Positions 14,742-24,050 of a stretch of DNA of 64,000 nt are shown piece by piece. The stretch's first letter is position 1. Every line of letters begins with the position of its first letter. Below the pieces are notes generated by a model. The model did not search any database and was not told the DNA's origin. It saw only the letters and a program-made list of their open reading frames with translations. This DNA comes from an uncultured Kocuria sp. (GTDB taxonomy: Bacteria; Actinomycetota; Actinomycetes; Actinomycetales; Micrococcaceae), in NCBI RefSeq assembly GCF_947500125.1, contig NZ_CANMRA010000004.1, forward strand, positions 168,122-232,121, in the 5' to 3' direction. The translations under genes and the position numbers were made by a program.

Positions 14742-17096
14742 ATGCCTGAACCGTCGAACGAAGCCTCCGCCTGGCAGGTCCGCGAGTCCGCCCTCGACGC
14801 CGCCGCGGGCGGCGCCCTGGAGTCCGTCTTCGCCCTGTCCAACGGGTACGTCGGCGTCCGGGGGACGCTGGACGAGGCGCAGCCCAGCACCTCCCGCGGC
14901 ACCTTCATGTCGGGGGTCCACGAGTACCACCCGCTGTCCTACCCCGAGGGCGGCTACGGGCACCCCGAGCACGGGCAGGCCGTCATCGGCGTGGCCGACG
15001 GCAGCACCGTGCACCTGCAGGTCGACGGCGTCCCCCTGGACGTACGGGAGTCGCCGCCGGAGCAGCACGACCGGGTGCTCGACCTGCGCGCGGGCACGGT
15101 CCGCCGGGCGACGGAGTGGACCACTCCGCGGGGCGCCCGGATGCGCCTCACGTCCACCCGGCTCGTCTCGCTGGTGCACCGCCCGGTGACGGCGGTCCAC
15201 TACGTCGTCGAGGCGGTGGACCGGCCCGTGCAGGTGGTGCTCCGGTCCGGTCTCGTGGTCAACGGCACCCCGCCCAAGGTGGAGAACGAGGACCCGCGCG
15301 TGGCGGCGGCCCTGGAGAAGCCGTTCCGCCCCGAGATCCACCACTGCCACGACACGGGCGGGGTCCTGGTCCACCGCACCGCGCAGAGCCGCATCGGGGT
15401 CGCGGCCGCCGTCGAGCACGACGCCGTGCTGCCGGCCGGCGGCGCCGTGAGCACCCAGTGCGACGAGGACCACGTCGTGACGACACTCGTGGCCGACGTC
15501 GGACCCGGCGAGAGCGTGCGCCTCGTGAAGTACCTGTGCCACTCCTCGGCCGCGGACGACCCCGCCGACGACCTCCGCGGACAGGTGCTCGCCGCGATGG
15601 CCGGGGCGCGGCGGCGCGGCTGGGACGGGCTGCTCGCCGACCAGCGCGCGGAGCTGGACGAGTACTGGGACGGCGCGGACGTGGAGATCGACAGCGACCC
15701 CGAGCTGCAGCTGGCGGTCCGCTTCGACCTGTTCCAGCTCCTGCAGGCGGCGGCCTGCGTCAGCCGGGCCCCGGTCGGGGCGAAGGGTCTGACCGGCGGC
15801 GGGTACAGCGGGCACACCTTCTGGGACATCGAGGGCTTCGTGCTGCCGGCCCTGTCGCTGCTGCGCCCCCGGGACGCCGCGCGGCTCCTGCGGTGGCGCT
15901 CCTCGACCCTGGACCGGGCGCGGGAGCGGGCGCAGGTCCTGGACCTGGACGGCGCCTCCTTCCCGTGGCGCACCATCGACGGGCACGAGACGTCGGCGTA
16001 CTGGCCGGCCAGCACCGCGGCCATGCACGTCAACGCCGACATCGCGCGGGCCTTCAGCTGGTACGCCGACGTGACCGGCGAGGACCTCACCACGGTCGGC
16101 GGGGTCGACGTCCTCGTGGAGACGGCGCGCGTGTGGGCGGCCATGGTGCACGAGGACCACGGGGGCCGCGTCCACCTGCTCGGGATGACCGGCCCGGACG
16201 AGTACACCGGCGTGGTCGACGACAACGTGTTCACCAACCTCATGGCCCGGCGCAACCTCCGGGCGGCCGCCGACGCGTGCGAGGAGCACCCCGAGCACGT
16301 GGGGCGGCTGTCGGTGACGGCGGACGAGCTCCAGCGGTGGCGGGCCCTGGCGGACGCGATCCACGTCCCCTACGACGCCGAGCTCGGCGTGCACCCCTCC
16401 AACGAGGGCTTCACGACCTACCGCGAGTGGGACTTCGAGGCCAAGCGCGACGGCTACCCCGTGGAGGAGCACTTCCACTACGCCAAGATCTACCGCCGTC
16501 AGGTCGTCAAGCAGGCGGACCTGGTCCTGGCCCTGTGGTGGTGCGCCGAGGCGTTCACCCCCGAGCAGACCGCCCGGGACCTGGACTACTACGAGCAGCG
16601 GACCGTGCGCGACTCGTCCCTCTCGGCCTGCGTCCAGGCCGTGGTCTGCGCCCGCGTGGGCCACCTGGACCTCGCCCTCGAGCACCTGCGCGAGTCCGCC
16701 CTCGTGGACCTGCGGGACATCCAGCAGGACGCCGAGCAGGGCCTGCACCTGGCCTCCGCCGCCGGGTCGTGGCTGGCCGTGGTCTGCGGCTTCGGCGGGC
16801 TGGACACGGGCGGGGACGAGCTGCGCCTGGCTCCCCGGCTGCCGGAGCGGCTGCACCGGATCGCCTTCCGCCTCCGGTGGCGCGGCCACCGGATCGGCGT
16901 GGAGGTCACCCGCACGGGCACGGTCGTGCGGCTCCTGGACGAGGCCCCCGGCGAGGTGGCGCTGCGGATCGACGACGAGCCCCTGACCCTCACGGCCGAC
17001 CGCCCCGCGCGCGTCCCGCTGCACACCCCCCGCCCGCCCACCCCCGCGCCGCGCCAGCCACCGGGCCGCGCCCCGCGGGCGCCCCGCACCCCGTGA
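14742..17096 (+). CDS. Glycoside hydrolase family 65 phosphorylase (maltose/trehalose-type)
   Basis: 784-aa inverting disaccharide phosphorylase or hydrolase. The beta-sandwich N-domain begins near SNGYVGVRG; the (alpha/alpha)6 domain carries the general acid Glu487 in GMTGPDEYTG, the KQADLVL phosphate-site region and HLASAAGSW. Length matches GH65. Substrate (maltose, trehalose, kojibiose, nigerose) is not decidable from motifs. No beta-phosphoglucomutase or sugar transporter gene is adjacent, unlike many GH65 loci. The last ~30 residues are a Pro/Arg tail. TAACGT 6 nt before ATG suggests a leaderless mRNA. Confidence 0.9.
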   Translation: MPEPSNEASAWQVRESALDAAAGGALESVFALSNGYVGVRGTLDEAQPSTSRGTFMSGVHEYHPLSYPEGGYGHPEHGQAVIGVADGSTVHLQVDGVPLDVRESPPEQHDRVLDLRAGTVRRATEWTTPRGARMRLTSTRLVSLVHRPVTAVHYVVEAVDRPVQVVLRSGLVVNGTPPKVENEDPRVAAALEKPFRPEIHHCHDTGGVLVHRTAQSRIGVAAAVEHDAVLPAGGAVSTQCDEDHVVTTLVADVGPGESVRLVKYLCHSSAADDPADDLRGQVLAAMAGARRRGWDGLLADQRAELDEYWDGADVEIDSDPELQLAVRFDLFQLLQAAACVSRAPVGAKGLTGGGYSGHTFWDIEGFVLPALSLLRPRDAARLLRWRSSTLDRARERAQVLDLDGASFPWRTIDGHETSAYWPASTAAMHVNADIARAFSWYADVTGEDLTTVGGVDVLVETARVWAAMVHEDHGGRVHLLGMTGPDEYTGVVDDNVFTNLMARRNLRAAADACEEHPEHVGRLSVTADELQRWRALADAIHVPYDAELGVHPSNEGFTTYREWDFEAKRDGYPVEEHFHYAKIYRRQVVKQADLVLALWWCAEAFTPEQTARDLDYYEQRTVRDSSLSACVQAVVCARVGHLDLALEHLRESALVDLRDIQQDAEQGLHLASAAGSWLAVVCGFGGLDTGGDELRLAPRLPERLHRIAFRLRWRGHRIGVEVTRTGTVVRLLDEAPGEVALRIDDEPLTLTADRPARVPLHTPRPPTPAPRQPPGRAPRAPRTP

Positions 17097-17129
17097 GCCC
17101 GTCCCGCCCGCACCGGCTACCCTGGCCGT

Positions 17130-19082
17130 GTGGGTGAGACGTGGAACGGACCGGAGACCGGCTGGGCGGAGCCTCCGCCGGAGACCTCCGACGGGTGGGA
17201 CGTGACCGACCCGGAGGTGGCCGCCGCCTTCGCGACCGGAACCGCAGCCCCGCGCGAGACGCCCGCCGCCCCGCGCGCGACGTCGTCCGCGCCGCTCGAG
17301 GTGCTCACCCGGGTCTGGGGCTACGACGCCTTCCGCGGCCAGCAGGCCGAGATCATCGAGACGGTCACCCGGGGCGAGGACGCGCTCGTGCTCATGCCCA
17401 CCGGCGGGGGCAAGAGCCTGTGCTACCAGCTCCCCGCGCTCGTCCGGGAGGGCACCGGGGTGGTCATCAGCCCGCTCATCGCGCTCATGCACGACCAGGT
17501 CGACGCCCTCGAGCAGCTCGGTGTGCACGCCGCGTACCTCAACTCGACCCAGACCGTCGAGCAGCGCCGCGACGTCGAGCGCCGTCTCCTGGCCGGGGAG
17601 CTCGACCTGCTCTACCTCGCGCCCGAACGCCTGCCGGCGGCCGCCGACCTGCTCGACCGCGCCCGCGTCGCGCTCTTCGCCGTCGACGAGGCGCACTGCG
17701 TGGCCCAGTGGGGCCACGACTTCCGCCCCGACTACCTCGGGCTGACGATCCTGCACGAACGCTGGCCCGACGTTCCGCGCATCGCCCTCACGGCCACCGC
17801 GACCCAGGAGACGCGCGAGGAGATCGTCCGCAACCTCCACCTGGGCGGTGCCCGCGTCTTCGTCTCCAGCTTCGACCGGCCCAACATCCAGTACCGCGTG
17901 GGGCCCAAGCAGGAGGCCCGCCGGCAGCTGCTGCAGCTCATCCGGACCGAGCACGACGGCGAGGCCGGCATCGTCTACTGCCTCAGCCGCGCCTCGGTCG
18001 AGCGCACGGCCGAGTGGCTGGCCGCCCAGGGCGTCACCGCGCTGCCGTACCACGCCGGCCTGCCCGCCGAGCTGCGCCGGCAGCACCAGACCCGCTTCCT
18101 GCGCGAGGACGGCGTCGTCATGGTCGCGACCATCGCCTTCGGCATGGGGATCGACAAGCCCGACGTGCGCTTCGTCGCCCACCTCGACCTGCCCAAGAGC
18201 ATCGAGGGCTACTACCAGGAGACCGGTCGCGCCGGGCGCGACGGCCTGCCGTCGACGGCGTGGCTGGCCTACGGGCTGCAGGACGTCGTCCAGCAGCGGC
18301 GGATGATCGACGACGGCGAGGGGGACCGGCAGCGCAAGCGCGCCCAGACGCTCCACCTGGACGCGATGCTCGCGCTGTGCGAGACGGTGCAGTGCCGCCG
18401 CCAGCAGCTGCTGCGCTACTTCGGCGAGGCGAGCGGACCGTGCGGCAACTGCGACACCTGCCTGAACCCGCCCGAGGCCTTCGACGGCACGGTCCCGGCG
18501 CAGAAGCTCATGTCCACGATCGTGCGGCTGCAGCGGGAGCGGGGCCAGCAGTTCGGCGCCGGGCACCTGGTGGACATCCTGCTCGGCCGGGAGACGGAGC
18601 GGGTGGTGCGGATGCGCCACACCGAGCTCACCACCTTCGGCATCGGCACCGAGCTGAGCGACCAGGAGTGGCGCGGGGTGGTGCGCCAGCTGCTCGCCCA
18701 GGGCCTGCTCCAGGTGCAGGGCGAGTACGGCGTCCTGGCGATCACCGACGCGGCGGGGGAGGTGCTGCGCGGGCAGAAGGAGGTGCGCCTGCGCCGCGAG
18801 CCCGAGCGGGGGAAGGCCGCCCGCAGGCCGAGGACGGCCGCCGCGGCGCCGGTCCTCGACGAGCCCCAGCAGGAGCTCTTCCAGCAGCTGCGGGCCTGGC
18901 GCTCCACCGTGGCGAAGGAGCAGGGCGTGCCGGCGTACGTCGTCTTCAACGACGCGACCCTCTCCGCGATCGCGCAGAGCCGGCCCGGCTCGCTGGGCGA
19001 GCTGCGCGGCATCTCCGGCGTCGGTGACGCCAAGCTCGAGCGCTACGGCCAGGCCGTCTGCGACGTCGTCACCGGCGGCTGA
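17130..19082 (+). CDS. recQ: ATP-dependent DNA helicase RecQ
   Basis: 650-aa 3'-5' helicase for recombination and fork repair. An acidic N-terminal extension (~45 aa) precedes helicase domain 1 with MPTGGGKS (89-96) and DEAH (186-189); domain 2 has FGMGIDKPDVRFV and QETGRAGRDG; the zinc site includes CGNCDTC (438-444); a winged-helix RQC region follows; the HRDC domain covers ~581-650 and ends GISGVGDAKLERYG. GTG start with TACCCT 6 nt upstream and no Shine-Dalgarno, so probably leaderless. Confidence 0.94.
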   Translation: MGETWNGPETGWAEPPPETSDGWDVTDPEVAAAFATGTAAPRETPAAPRATSSAPLEVLTRVWGYDAFRGQQAEIIETVTRGEDALVLMPTGGGKSLCYQLPALVREGTGVVISPLIALMHDQVDALEQLGVHAAYLNSTQTVEQRRDVERRLLAGELDLLYLAPERLPAAADLLDRARVALFAVDEAHCVAQWGHDFRPDYLGLTILHERWPDVPRIALTATATQETREEIVRNLHLGGARVFVSSFDRPNIQYRVGPKQEARRQLLQLIRTEHDGEAGIVYCLSRASVERTAEWLAAQGVTALPYHAGLPAELRRQHQTRFLREDGVVMVATIAFGMGIDKPDVRFVAHLDLPKSIEGYYQETGRAGRDGLPSTAWLAYGLQDVVQQRRMIDDGEGDRQRKRAQTLHLDAMLALCETVQCRRQQLLRYFGEASGPCGNCDTCLNPPEAFDGTVPAQKLMSTIVRLQRERGQQFGAGHLVDILLGRETERVVRMRHTELTTFGIGTELSDQEWRGVVRQLLAQGLLQVQGEYGVLAITDAAGEVLRGQKEVRLRREPERGKAARRPRTAAAAPVLDEPQQELFQQLRAWRSTVAKEQGVPAYVVFNDATLSAIAQSRPGSLGELRGISGVGDAKLERYGQAVCDVVTGG

Positions 19083-19099
19083 ATTCCCGCACCTGCGCC

Positions 19100-19136
19100 C
19101 CATATACCGGGCGAAAAACCGCAGATGCGGATATGG
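19100..19136. promoter_or_regulatory. Imperfect palindrome overlapping the mod operon promoter
   Basis: CCATATACCG (19100-19109) and CGGATATGG (19128-19136) form an inverted repeat with one base missing on the right. The right arm covers most of the TATGGT -10 box (19132-19137), so a bound protein would block transcription. A likely operator for the HTH-TOBE protein encoded just downstream, with molybdate as effector (inference). Confidence 0.45.
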
Positions 19137-19143
19137 TGTCGTC

Positions 19144-19542
19144 ATGACCGAGATCAGGATCGCCGACGCCGCCCGCTTCCTCGGCGTCAGCGACGACACC
19201 GTCCGGCGCTGGATCGACCAGGGCACGCTGCGCAGCACCCGGAGCGCCACCGGCCAGACCGTGGTGGACGGTCTGGAGCTGGCCCGCCTGCTCAAGGACC
19301 GCTCCGTGCGGCCCGAGGACCCCGCGCGCGTCGCCAGCTCGGCGCGCAACCGGTTCGTGGGACTGGTCACCGAGGTCGTCTCGGACACCGTGATGTCCCA
19401 GGTGGAGCTGCAGTGCGGCCCGCACCGGGTGGTCTCGCTCATGAGCACCGAGGCCGTCCGGGACCTGGGCCTGGAGCCCGGCCGCGTGGCCACGGCCGTC
19501 GTCAAGTCGACCGACGTCGTCGTCGAGACCCCCGGGGCGTGA
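19144..19542 (+). CDS. HTH-TOBE molybdate-responsive DNA-binding protein
   Basis: 132 aa. Residues 1-~55 form an excisionase/MerR-type helix-turn-helix ([18 protein letters not shown]); residues ~66-130 form a TOBE/Mop molybdate-binding domain ([16 protein letters not shown]). Same role as ModE, but with a different DNA-binding domain. It starts the mod operon, 5 nt before modA. TATGGT lies 6 nt before ATG with no Shine-Dalgarno: leaderless. It probably represses its own operon through the palindrome at 19100-19136. Confidence 0.88.
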   Translation: MTEIRIADAARFLGVSDDTVRRWIDQGTLRSTRSATGQTVVDGLELARLLKDRSVRPEDPARVASSARNRFVGLVTEVVSDTVMSQVELQCGPHRVVSLMSTEAVRDLGLEPGRVATAVVKSTDVVVETPGA

Positions 19543-19547
19543 GGCAG

Positions 19548-20309
19548 ATGGTGCACGCCCGGGCCTCCGTCCTCGCCGTCCTCCTGACCTGCCTCGGGCT
19601 CGGCGTCACCGGCTGCGGGTCCGGCTCGCCCCCCGCCACCGTTCTCGACGTCCACGCCGCCGCCTCCCTCACGGACACCTTCACGGAGCTGGCGGAGCAG
19701 TTCGAGGCGCAGCACCCGGGGGTCGAGGTGTCGCTGAACTTCGCCGGCTCCTCCGCCCTGGTCCAGCAGCTCTCGGCGGGCGCGCCTGCCGACGTCCTCG
19801 CGACCGCCGACGAGCGGAGCATGGCCGGGGCCGTGGACGCCGGCCTCGTCGACGGCGAGCCCGAGGTCTTCGCGACCAACGTCCTGACCGTGGTCGTGCC
19901 CGCGGACAACCCGGCCGGCGTCGGCTCACTCCGGGACCTGGCGGACCCGGGCGTGCAGGTCGTGGTGTGCGCGCCGCAGGTGCCGTGCGGTGCCGCCGCC
20001 GAGCGGGTCGAGGAGACCTCGGGCGTGCGGCTGAGCCCGGTGAGCGAGGAGGGCTCCGTGACGGGCGTGCTCGGCAAGGTCGTCTCGGGCCAGGCGGACG
20101 CCGGTCTGGTCTACGTCACGGACGCCCGCTCGGCCGGGGACGCGGTCGAGGTCGTCGAGGTCCCCCGGGCCTCCCGGGCTGTCAACCGCCTGTCCGTCGC
20201 CGCGCTCGCGGACTCCGACGCGACGGAGCCGGCCCGGCAGTTCCTCGAGCTCGTCGCGGGCGAGCCCGGCCGGGAGGTCCTGGCCGGGGCGGGGTTCGGG
20301 GCGCCGTGA
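19548..20309 (+). CDS. modA: Molybdate ABC transporter substrate-binding lipoprotein
   Basis: 253-aa binding protein for molybdate or tungstate, anchored by lipobox GVTG|C (Cys23). Oxyanion-binding motifs: [35 protein letters not shown], and the late [17 protein letters not shown] at 19548 directly follows GAGGCAG at the end of the previous gene. Overlaps modB by four bases (GTGA). Confidence 0.95.
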   Translation: MVHARASVLAVLLTCLGLGVTGCGSGSPPATVLDVHAAASLTDTFTELAEQFEAQHPGVEVSLNFAGSSALVQQLSAGAPADVLATADERSMAGAVDAGLVDGEPEVFATNVLTVVVPADNPAGVGSLRDLADPGVQVVVCAPQVPCGAAAERVEETSGVRLSPVSEEGSVTGVLGKVVSGQADAGLVYVTDARSAGDAVEVVEVPRASRAVNRLSVAALADSDATEPARQFLELVAGEPGREVLAGAGFGAP

Positions 20310-21112
20310 CCCGGCGTCGTCCCCGCGGCTTCAGCACCGTCCCCGGCTGGGTGTGGATCCCGGCGGCCCTGGGCGCCCTGGTGGTGGTCCTGCCGGTCCT
20401 CGGGATGCTCGCCCGGGTGGACCGGGACGGCTTCCTCGGCCTGATCACCTCGGAGTCCTCCCGCACCGCCCTGTGGCTGAGCCTGCGCACCGCGACCGTC
20501 TCCACCGCGCTGTGCGTGCTGCTGGGCACCCCGATGGCCCTGGTGCTGGCCCGCGCGCGGCTGCCCGGCGCGCGGCTGCTGCGGTCGCTGGCGCTGCTGC
20601 CGCTGGTGCTGCCGCCCGTGGTCGGCGGGATCGCCCTGCTCCACACCTTCGGGCGCTACGGGCTCGTCGGGCGCTACCTCGAACTGGCCGGGATCAGCAT
20701 CGCCTTCACCACCGTGGCCGTGGTGCTCGCCCAGACGTTCGTGGCGCTGCCGTTCCTCGTGGTCAGCCTCGAGGGGGCGCTGCGCAGCGCGGCGGCGGGC
20801 TACGAGGAGGTCGCGGCCACGCTCGGGGCCCGGCCCACCACCGTGCTGCGACGCGTCACCCTCCCCCTGGTGCTGCCCGGGCTGGCCTCCGGCGCGGTGC
20901 TCTCCTTCGCCCGCTGCCTGGGCGAGTTCGGGGCCACCCTGACCTTCGCGGGCAGTCTGCAGGGGACCACCCGGACCCTGCCCCTGGAGATCTACCTGCT
21001 GCGGGAGACCGACCCGGACGCCGCCGTCGCCCTCTCGCTCGTGCTCGTGGTCGTGGCGGTGCTCGTCGTGGGGCTGTCCGCCCCCGTGCGCCGGACGGTG
21101 GGCCGGCGATGA
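20306..21112 (+). CDS. modB: Molybdate ABC transporter permease
   Basis: 268-aa inner-membrane permease with six or so helices. The EAA coupling loop reads [21 protein letters not shown], contacting the ATPase. GTG start overlaps the modA stop. Later [16 protein letters not shown] is the classic ModB signature. Confidence 0.94.
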   Translation: MTRRRPRGFSTVPGWVWIPAALGALVVVLPVLGMLARVDRDGFLGLITSESSRTALWLSLRTATVSTALCVLLGTPMALVLARARLPGARLLRSLALLPLVLPPVVGGIALLHTFGRYGLVGRYLELAGISIAFTTVAVVLAQTFVALPFLVVSLEGALRSAAAGYEEVAATLGARPTTVLRRVTLPLVLPGLASGAVLSFARCLGEFGATLTFAGSLQGTTRTLPLEIYLLRETDPDAAVALSLVLVVVAVLVVGLSAPVRRTVGRR

Positions 21113-21783
21113 CCGGGCCGGCGATGACGGAGGGGCTGTCCGTGACCGCCCGGCTGGCCGCACGGGACGTGGCCCTCTCGCTGACCGTCCCGCCGGGGGC
21201 CACCGTGGCGGTGACCGGCCACAACGGCGCCGGGAAGTCCACGCTGTTCGCCGTCCTCGCCGGGCTGCTCGTGCCGGACACCGGCCGGTGCACCCTCGCC
21301 GGGTCCGTGCTCTTCGACCTCGACGACTCCGGGCGCGGGAGCTGGGTGCCCCCGCACGAGCGCGGCATCGCGCTCATGGCGCAGGAGCCGCTGCTGTTCC
21401 CGCACCTGAGCGTGCTCGACAACGTGGCCTTCGCCCCGCGCAGCCGCGGGACGGGCCGCGCCCGGTCGCGGGCCGCCGCCCGGCACTGGCTCGCCGAGGT
21501 GGGGGCCGAGCAGCTCGCCGACCGCCGGCCGGCCCAGCTCTCCGGCGGCCAGGCGCAGCGCGTCGCGATCGCCCGGGCCCTGGCGGCCGAGCCGCAGCTG
21601 CTGCTGCTGGACGAGCCCTTCTCCGCCCTGGACACGGCCGCCCGGCCCCTCCTCCGCGAGCTGCTCGTCCGGGTGCTGGAGGGCCGGACGGCCCTGGTCA
21701 TCAGTCACGACCCCGGGGACGCCGCCGCCCTGGCCGAGCACGTCGTGGTGCTCGAGAACGGCCGGGTCGCCGGTCCGGGGTGA
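21109..21783 (+). CDS. modC: Molybdate ABC transporter ATP-binding protein, short form without TOBE
   Basis: 224-aa ATPase: Walker [11 protein letters not shown]-loop [10 protein letters not shown], signature LSGGQAQRV, Walker [13 protein letters not shown], switch His in VISHD. Typical ModC is ~350 aa with a C-terminal molybdate-binding TOBE domain; this one stops at the end of the ATPase. The TOBE function may be provided by the separate HTH-TOBE protein at 19144. ATGA overlap with modB. Confidence 0.93.
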   Translation: MTGPAMTEGLSVTARLAARDVALSLTVPPGATVAVTGHNGAGKSTLFAVLAGLLVPDTGRCTLAGSVLFDLDDSGRGSWVPPHERGIALMAQEPLLFPHLSVLDNVAFAPRSRGTGRARSRAAARHWLAEVGAEQLADRRPAQLSGGQAQRVAIARALAAEPQLLLLDEPFSALDTAARPLLRELLVRVLEGRTALVISHDPGDAAALAEHVVVLENGRVAGPG

Positions 21784-21818
21784 GGCGGCCAGCCTCCGCC
21801 CCGGTGAGGTGGGTCACA

Positions 21819-21841
21819 GTACGATGTGCTCACCACCGTAC
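21819..21841. promoter_or_regulatory. Inverted repeat over the acyl-CoA dehydrogenase promoter
   Basis: GTACGATG (21819-21826) and CACCGTAC (21834-21841), 8-bp arms with one mismatch, 7-bp spacer. The left arm contains the -10 candidate TACGAT and the right arm covers the expected transcription start, a typical repressor site (TetR or FadR class). The regulator is not in the neighbourhood. Confidence 0.45.
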
Positions 21842-21897
21842 GGTTCGACCGGTCCCGGCGGGCCACCCCTCCGCCCGGACCGACGAAAGGACATCCC

Positions 21898-23106
21898 ATG
21901 AACCCGGTCCTGCGCGGGGAATCCCCGTCCGTGGAGCAGCGCTCCGGCATCCCCTTCCCGGACGCCGACCTCTTCTGCTTCGCCGCCCTCCTGCCGCCGC
22001 CCGAGCGCGCCCGGCTGGCCGAGCTGCACGCGTACCTCCAGGAGCAGGTCCGCCCCGTGGTCACGCCGTACTGGAACCGCGAGGAGTTCCCGTCCCACCT
22101 GCTCCCGGGCCTGGCCGCCCACGGGCTCGGCGAGCTCGAGCTCTCCGGGGCGAGCCGGCTGTTCCGGGGCCTGGCCTACGCCGAGGTCGCCCGCGCCGAC
22201 GTCTCCCTCAGCGCCCTCGTGGGGATCCACAACGAGCTCATCGTCGATCTGATCGACGCGCTGGGCTCGGCGGAGCAGAAGAACCGGTGGCTGCCGGAGC
22301 TGCGCCGCTTCCGGGCCCTCGGCGCGTTCGCGCTCACCGAGCCCGAGCACGGGTCCGACATCGCCGGCGGCCTGGCCACCACCGCGACCCGCGACGGCGA
22401 CGAGTGGGTGCTCACCGGGACCAAGCGCTGGATCGGCGCCGGCACGATCGCCGACCTCGCGATCGTCTGGGCCCGGGACACCGCCGACGGGAAGGTCAAG
22501 GGCTTCCTCGTGGAGACCGACCGGCCCGGGTGGACCGCCACCAGGATCGAGCACAAGATCGGCCTGCGGATCATGCAGAACGCCGACATCGTCCTGGACG
22601 AGGTCCGGATCCCCGCCGCCGCCGCCCTGCCCGGGGCCCAGGACTTCGCCGCCGCCAACGTGATGCTGCGCAACTCCCGCGCCTGGGTCGGCTGGCAGGC
22701 GGCCGGGGTCCAGCTCGCGATCTTCGACGTCGCCCGCGACTACGCCCTGGCCCGGAAGCAGTTCGGCCGCCCGCTCGCCCGGTTCCAGCTGGTGCAGGAG
22801 CCCCTCGCCCGGATCCTCGGCAACGCCACCGCGGCCCTGGGCCTCATGGCCCAGATCGCCCGGCTGCAGGAGGGCGGCGGCTTCGACATGCCCCACGCCG
22901 CCCTGGCCAAGGCCACCACCACCTCCCTGGCCCGGGAGTCGGCCGCGCTGGGCCGGAACCTGCTCGGCGGCAACGGCGTGGTCACCGACCACGAGATGGC
23001 CAAGCTCTTCAACGACGTCGAGATCCTCTACACCTACGAGGGCACCTACGAGATCAACGCCCTCATCGTGGGCCGCGCCGTCACGGGCGTCTCCGCGTTC
23101 GTCTGA
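21898..23106 (+). CDS. Acyl-CoA dehydrogenase, glutaryl-CoA-dehydrogenase-like
   Basis: 402-aa FAD enzyme oxidising an acyl-CoA. FAD/acyl motifs: FALTEPEHGSD, KRWIGAGTIADLAIVWARD, RKQFGRPLARFQLVQ, LLGGNGVV, and the catalytic Glu381 in YTYEGTYEINALI followed by GRAVTG. The last two resemble glutaryl-CoA dehydrogenase, but the glutaryl-specific Arg cannot be confirmed by eye. GAAAGGA precedes ATG 21898. Forms a pair with the SDR at 23158; together they suit branched-chain or dicarboxyl acyl-CoA breakdown. Confidence 0.9.
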   Translation: MNPVLRGESPSVEQRSGIPFPDADLFCFAALLPPPERARLAELHAYLQEQVRPVVTPYWNREEFPSHLLPGLAAHGLGELELSGASRLFRGLAYAEVARADVSLSALVGIHNELIVDLIDALGSAEQKNRWLPELRRFRALGAFALTEPEHGSDIAGGLATTATRDGDEWVLTGTKRWIGAGTIADLAIVWARDTADGKVKGFLVETDRPGWTATRIEHKIGLRIMQNADIVLDEVRIPAAAALPGAQDFAAANVMLRNSRAWVGWQAAGVQLAIFDVARDYALARKQFGRPLARFQLVQEPLARILGNATAALGLMAQIARLQEGGGFDMPHAALAKATTTSLARESAALGRNLLGGNGVVTDHEMAKLFNDVEILYTYEGTYEINALIVGRAVTGVSAFV

Positions 23107-23157
23107 GCCGCCCGTCCGAGTCCCCGCCCGAGCCACCCCGTCCCCGAAAGGACCCGC

Positions 23158-23916
23158 ATGGACATCACCGACACCTCGGCCCTCGTCACCGGCGCCGCCT
23201 CCGGCCTGGGCGCGGCCACCGCCGTGATGCTCGCCTCCCGGGGCGTGCGCGTGACCGGCCTCGACCTGCCCGCGGGCCTCGAGAGGGCCCCCGCCGTGGA
23301 CGGCGTCAGCTACGTGGCCGCGGACGTGACGGACCACGACCAGGTGCGCGCCGCCGTGGCCGCCGCGGCGGACGCCGGGCCGCTGCGGACCGTCGTGAAC
23401 TGCGCCGGCATCGCTCCGTCCGCCCGCGTCCTGGGCCGGAAAGGGCCCCACGACCTGGCGCTGTTCGAGACGGTGGTCCGGGTCAACCTGCTGGGCACCT
23501 TCACCGTCCTGACGCTGGCCGCCGAGCGGATCGCGGCCACCGACCCCGTCGACGACGACGGGCAGCGCGGGCTGATCGTCAACACCGCCTCCGTGGCGGC
23601 CTTCGAGGGCCAGGTGGGCCAGGCCGCCTACGCGGCGTCCAAGGGCGGGGTGCACAGCCTGACCATCACCGCCGCACGGGACCTCGCGAGCTCCGGGATC
23701 CGGGTCAACACGATCGCGCCGGGCGTCCTGGAGACGCCGATGCTCGCCGGCCTGGGCGAGGAGTTCCGGGCCGGGCTGGCCGCCGGCGTGCCCTTCCCGC
23801 ACCGGCTGGGCCGTCCGGAGGAGTTCGCCCGGCTCGTGGGCTCGTTCGTCGACAACGACTACCTCAACGGGGCCACCGTCCGCCTGGACGGGTCCCTGCG
23901 CATGGCCCCGCGCTGA
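23158..23916 (+). CDS. HSD10-type 3-hydroxyacyl-CoA dehydrogenase (SDR family)
   Basis: 252-aa NAD-dependent short-chain dehydrogenase. Cofactor loop TGAASGLG (11-18), NCAG, catalytic Ser with Y158xxxK162 in YAASKGG. The stretches NTASVAAFEGQVGQAAY and VPFPHRLGRPEEFA and the C-terminus LDGSLRMAP closely match mitochondrial HSD17B10, the 2-methyl-3-hydroxybutyryl-CoA dehydrogenase of isoleucine breakdown. 51 nt after the acyl-CoA dehydrogenase, with GAAAGGA before ATG: same operon. Confidence 0.92.
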   Translation: MDITDTSALVTGAASGLGAATAVMLASRGVRVTGLDLPAGLERAPAVDGVSYVAADVTDHDQVRAAVAAAADAGPLRTVVNCAGIAPSARVLGRKGPHDLALFETVVRVNLLGTFTVLTLAAERIAATDPVDDDGQRGLIVNTASVAAFEGQVGQAAYAASKGGVHSLTITAARDLASSGIRVNTIAPGVLETPMLAGLGEEFRAGLAAGVPFPHRLGRPEEFARLVGSFVDNDYLNGATVRLDGSLRMAPR

Positions 23917-24050
23917 GGGGGCGTCTTCGGGACAGCTCCGGGCCGGCGGGTCGCGTCCTGCCGGAAAGGCGCGTTCTCTCCCGCAGGACGCGACCCCTCG
24001 CGGCGGAGGCAGAGCGGAGGCAGGTCCGCGCGGCCCATAGACTGGGGCCC

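Noticed and set aside
14226..19715. Very long minus-strand open frame (>1800 codons) opposite GH65, recQ and mod genes
   Set aside because: It is an antisense by-product of high GC: repetitive Arg/Gly/Leu/His composition, no domain, and it overlaps well-supported plus-strand genes.
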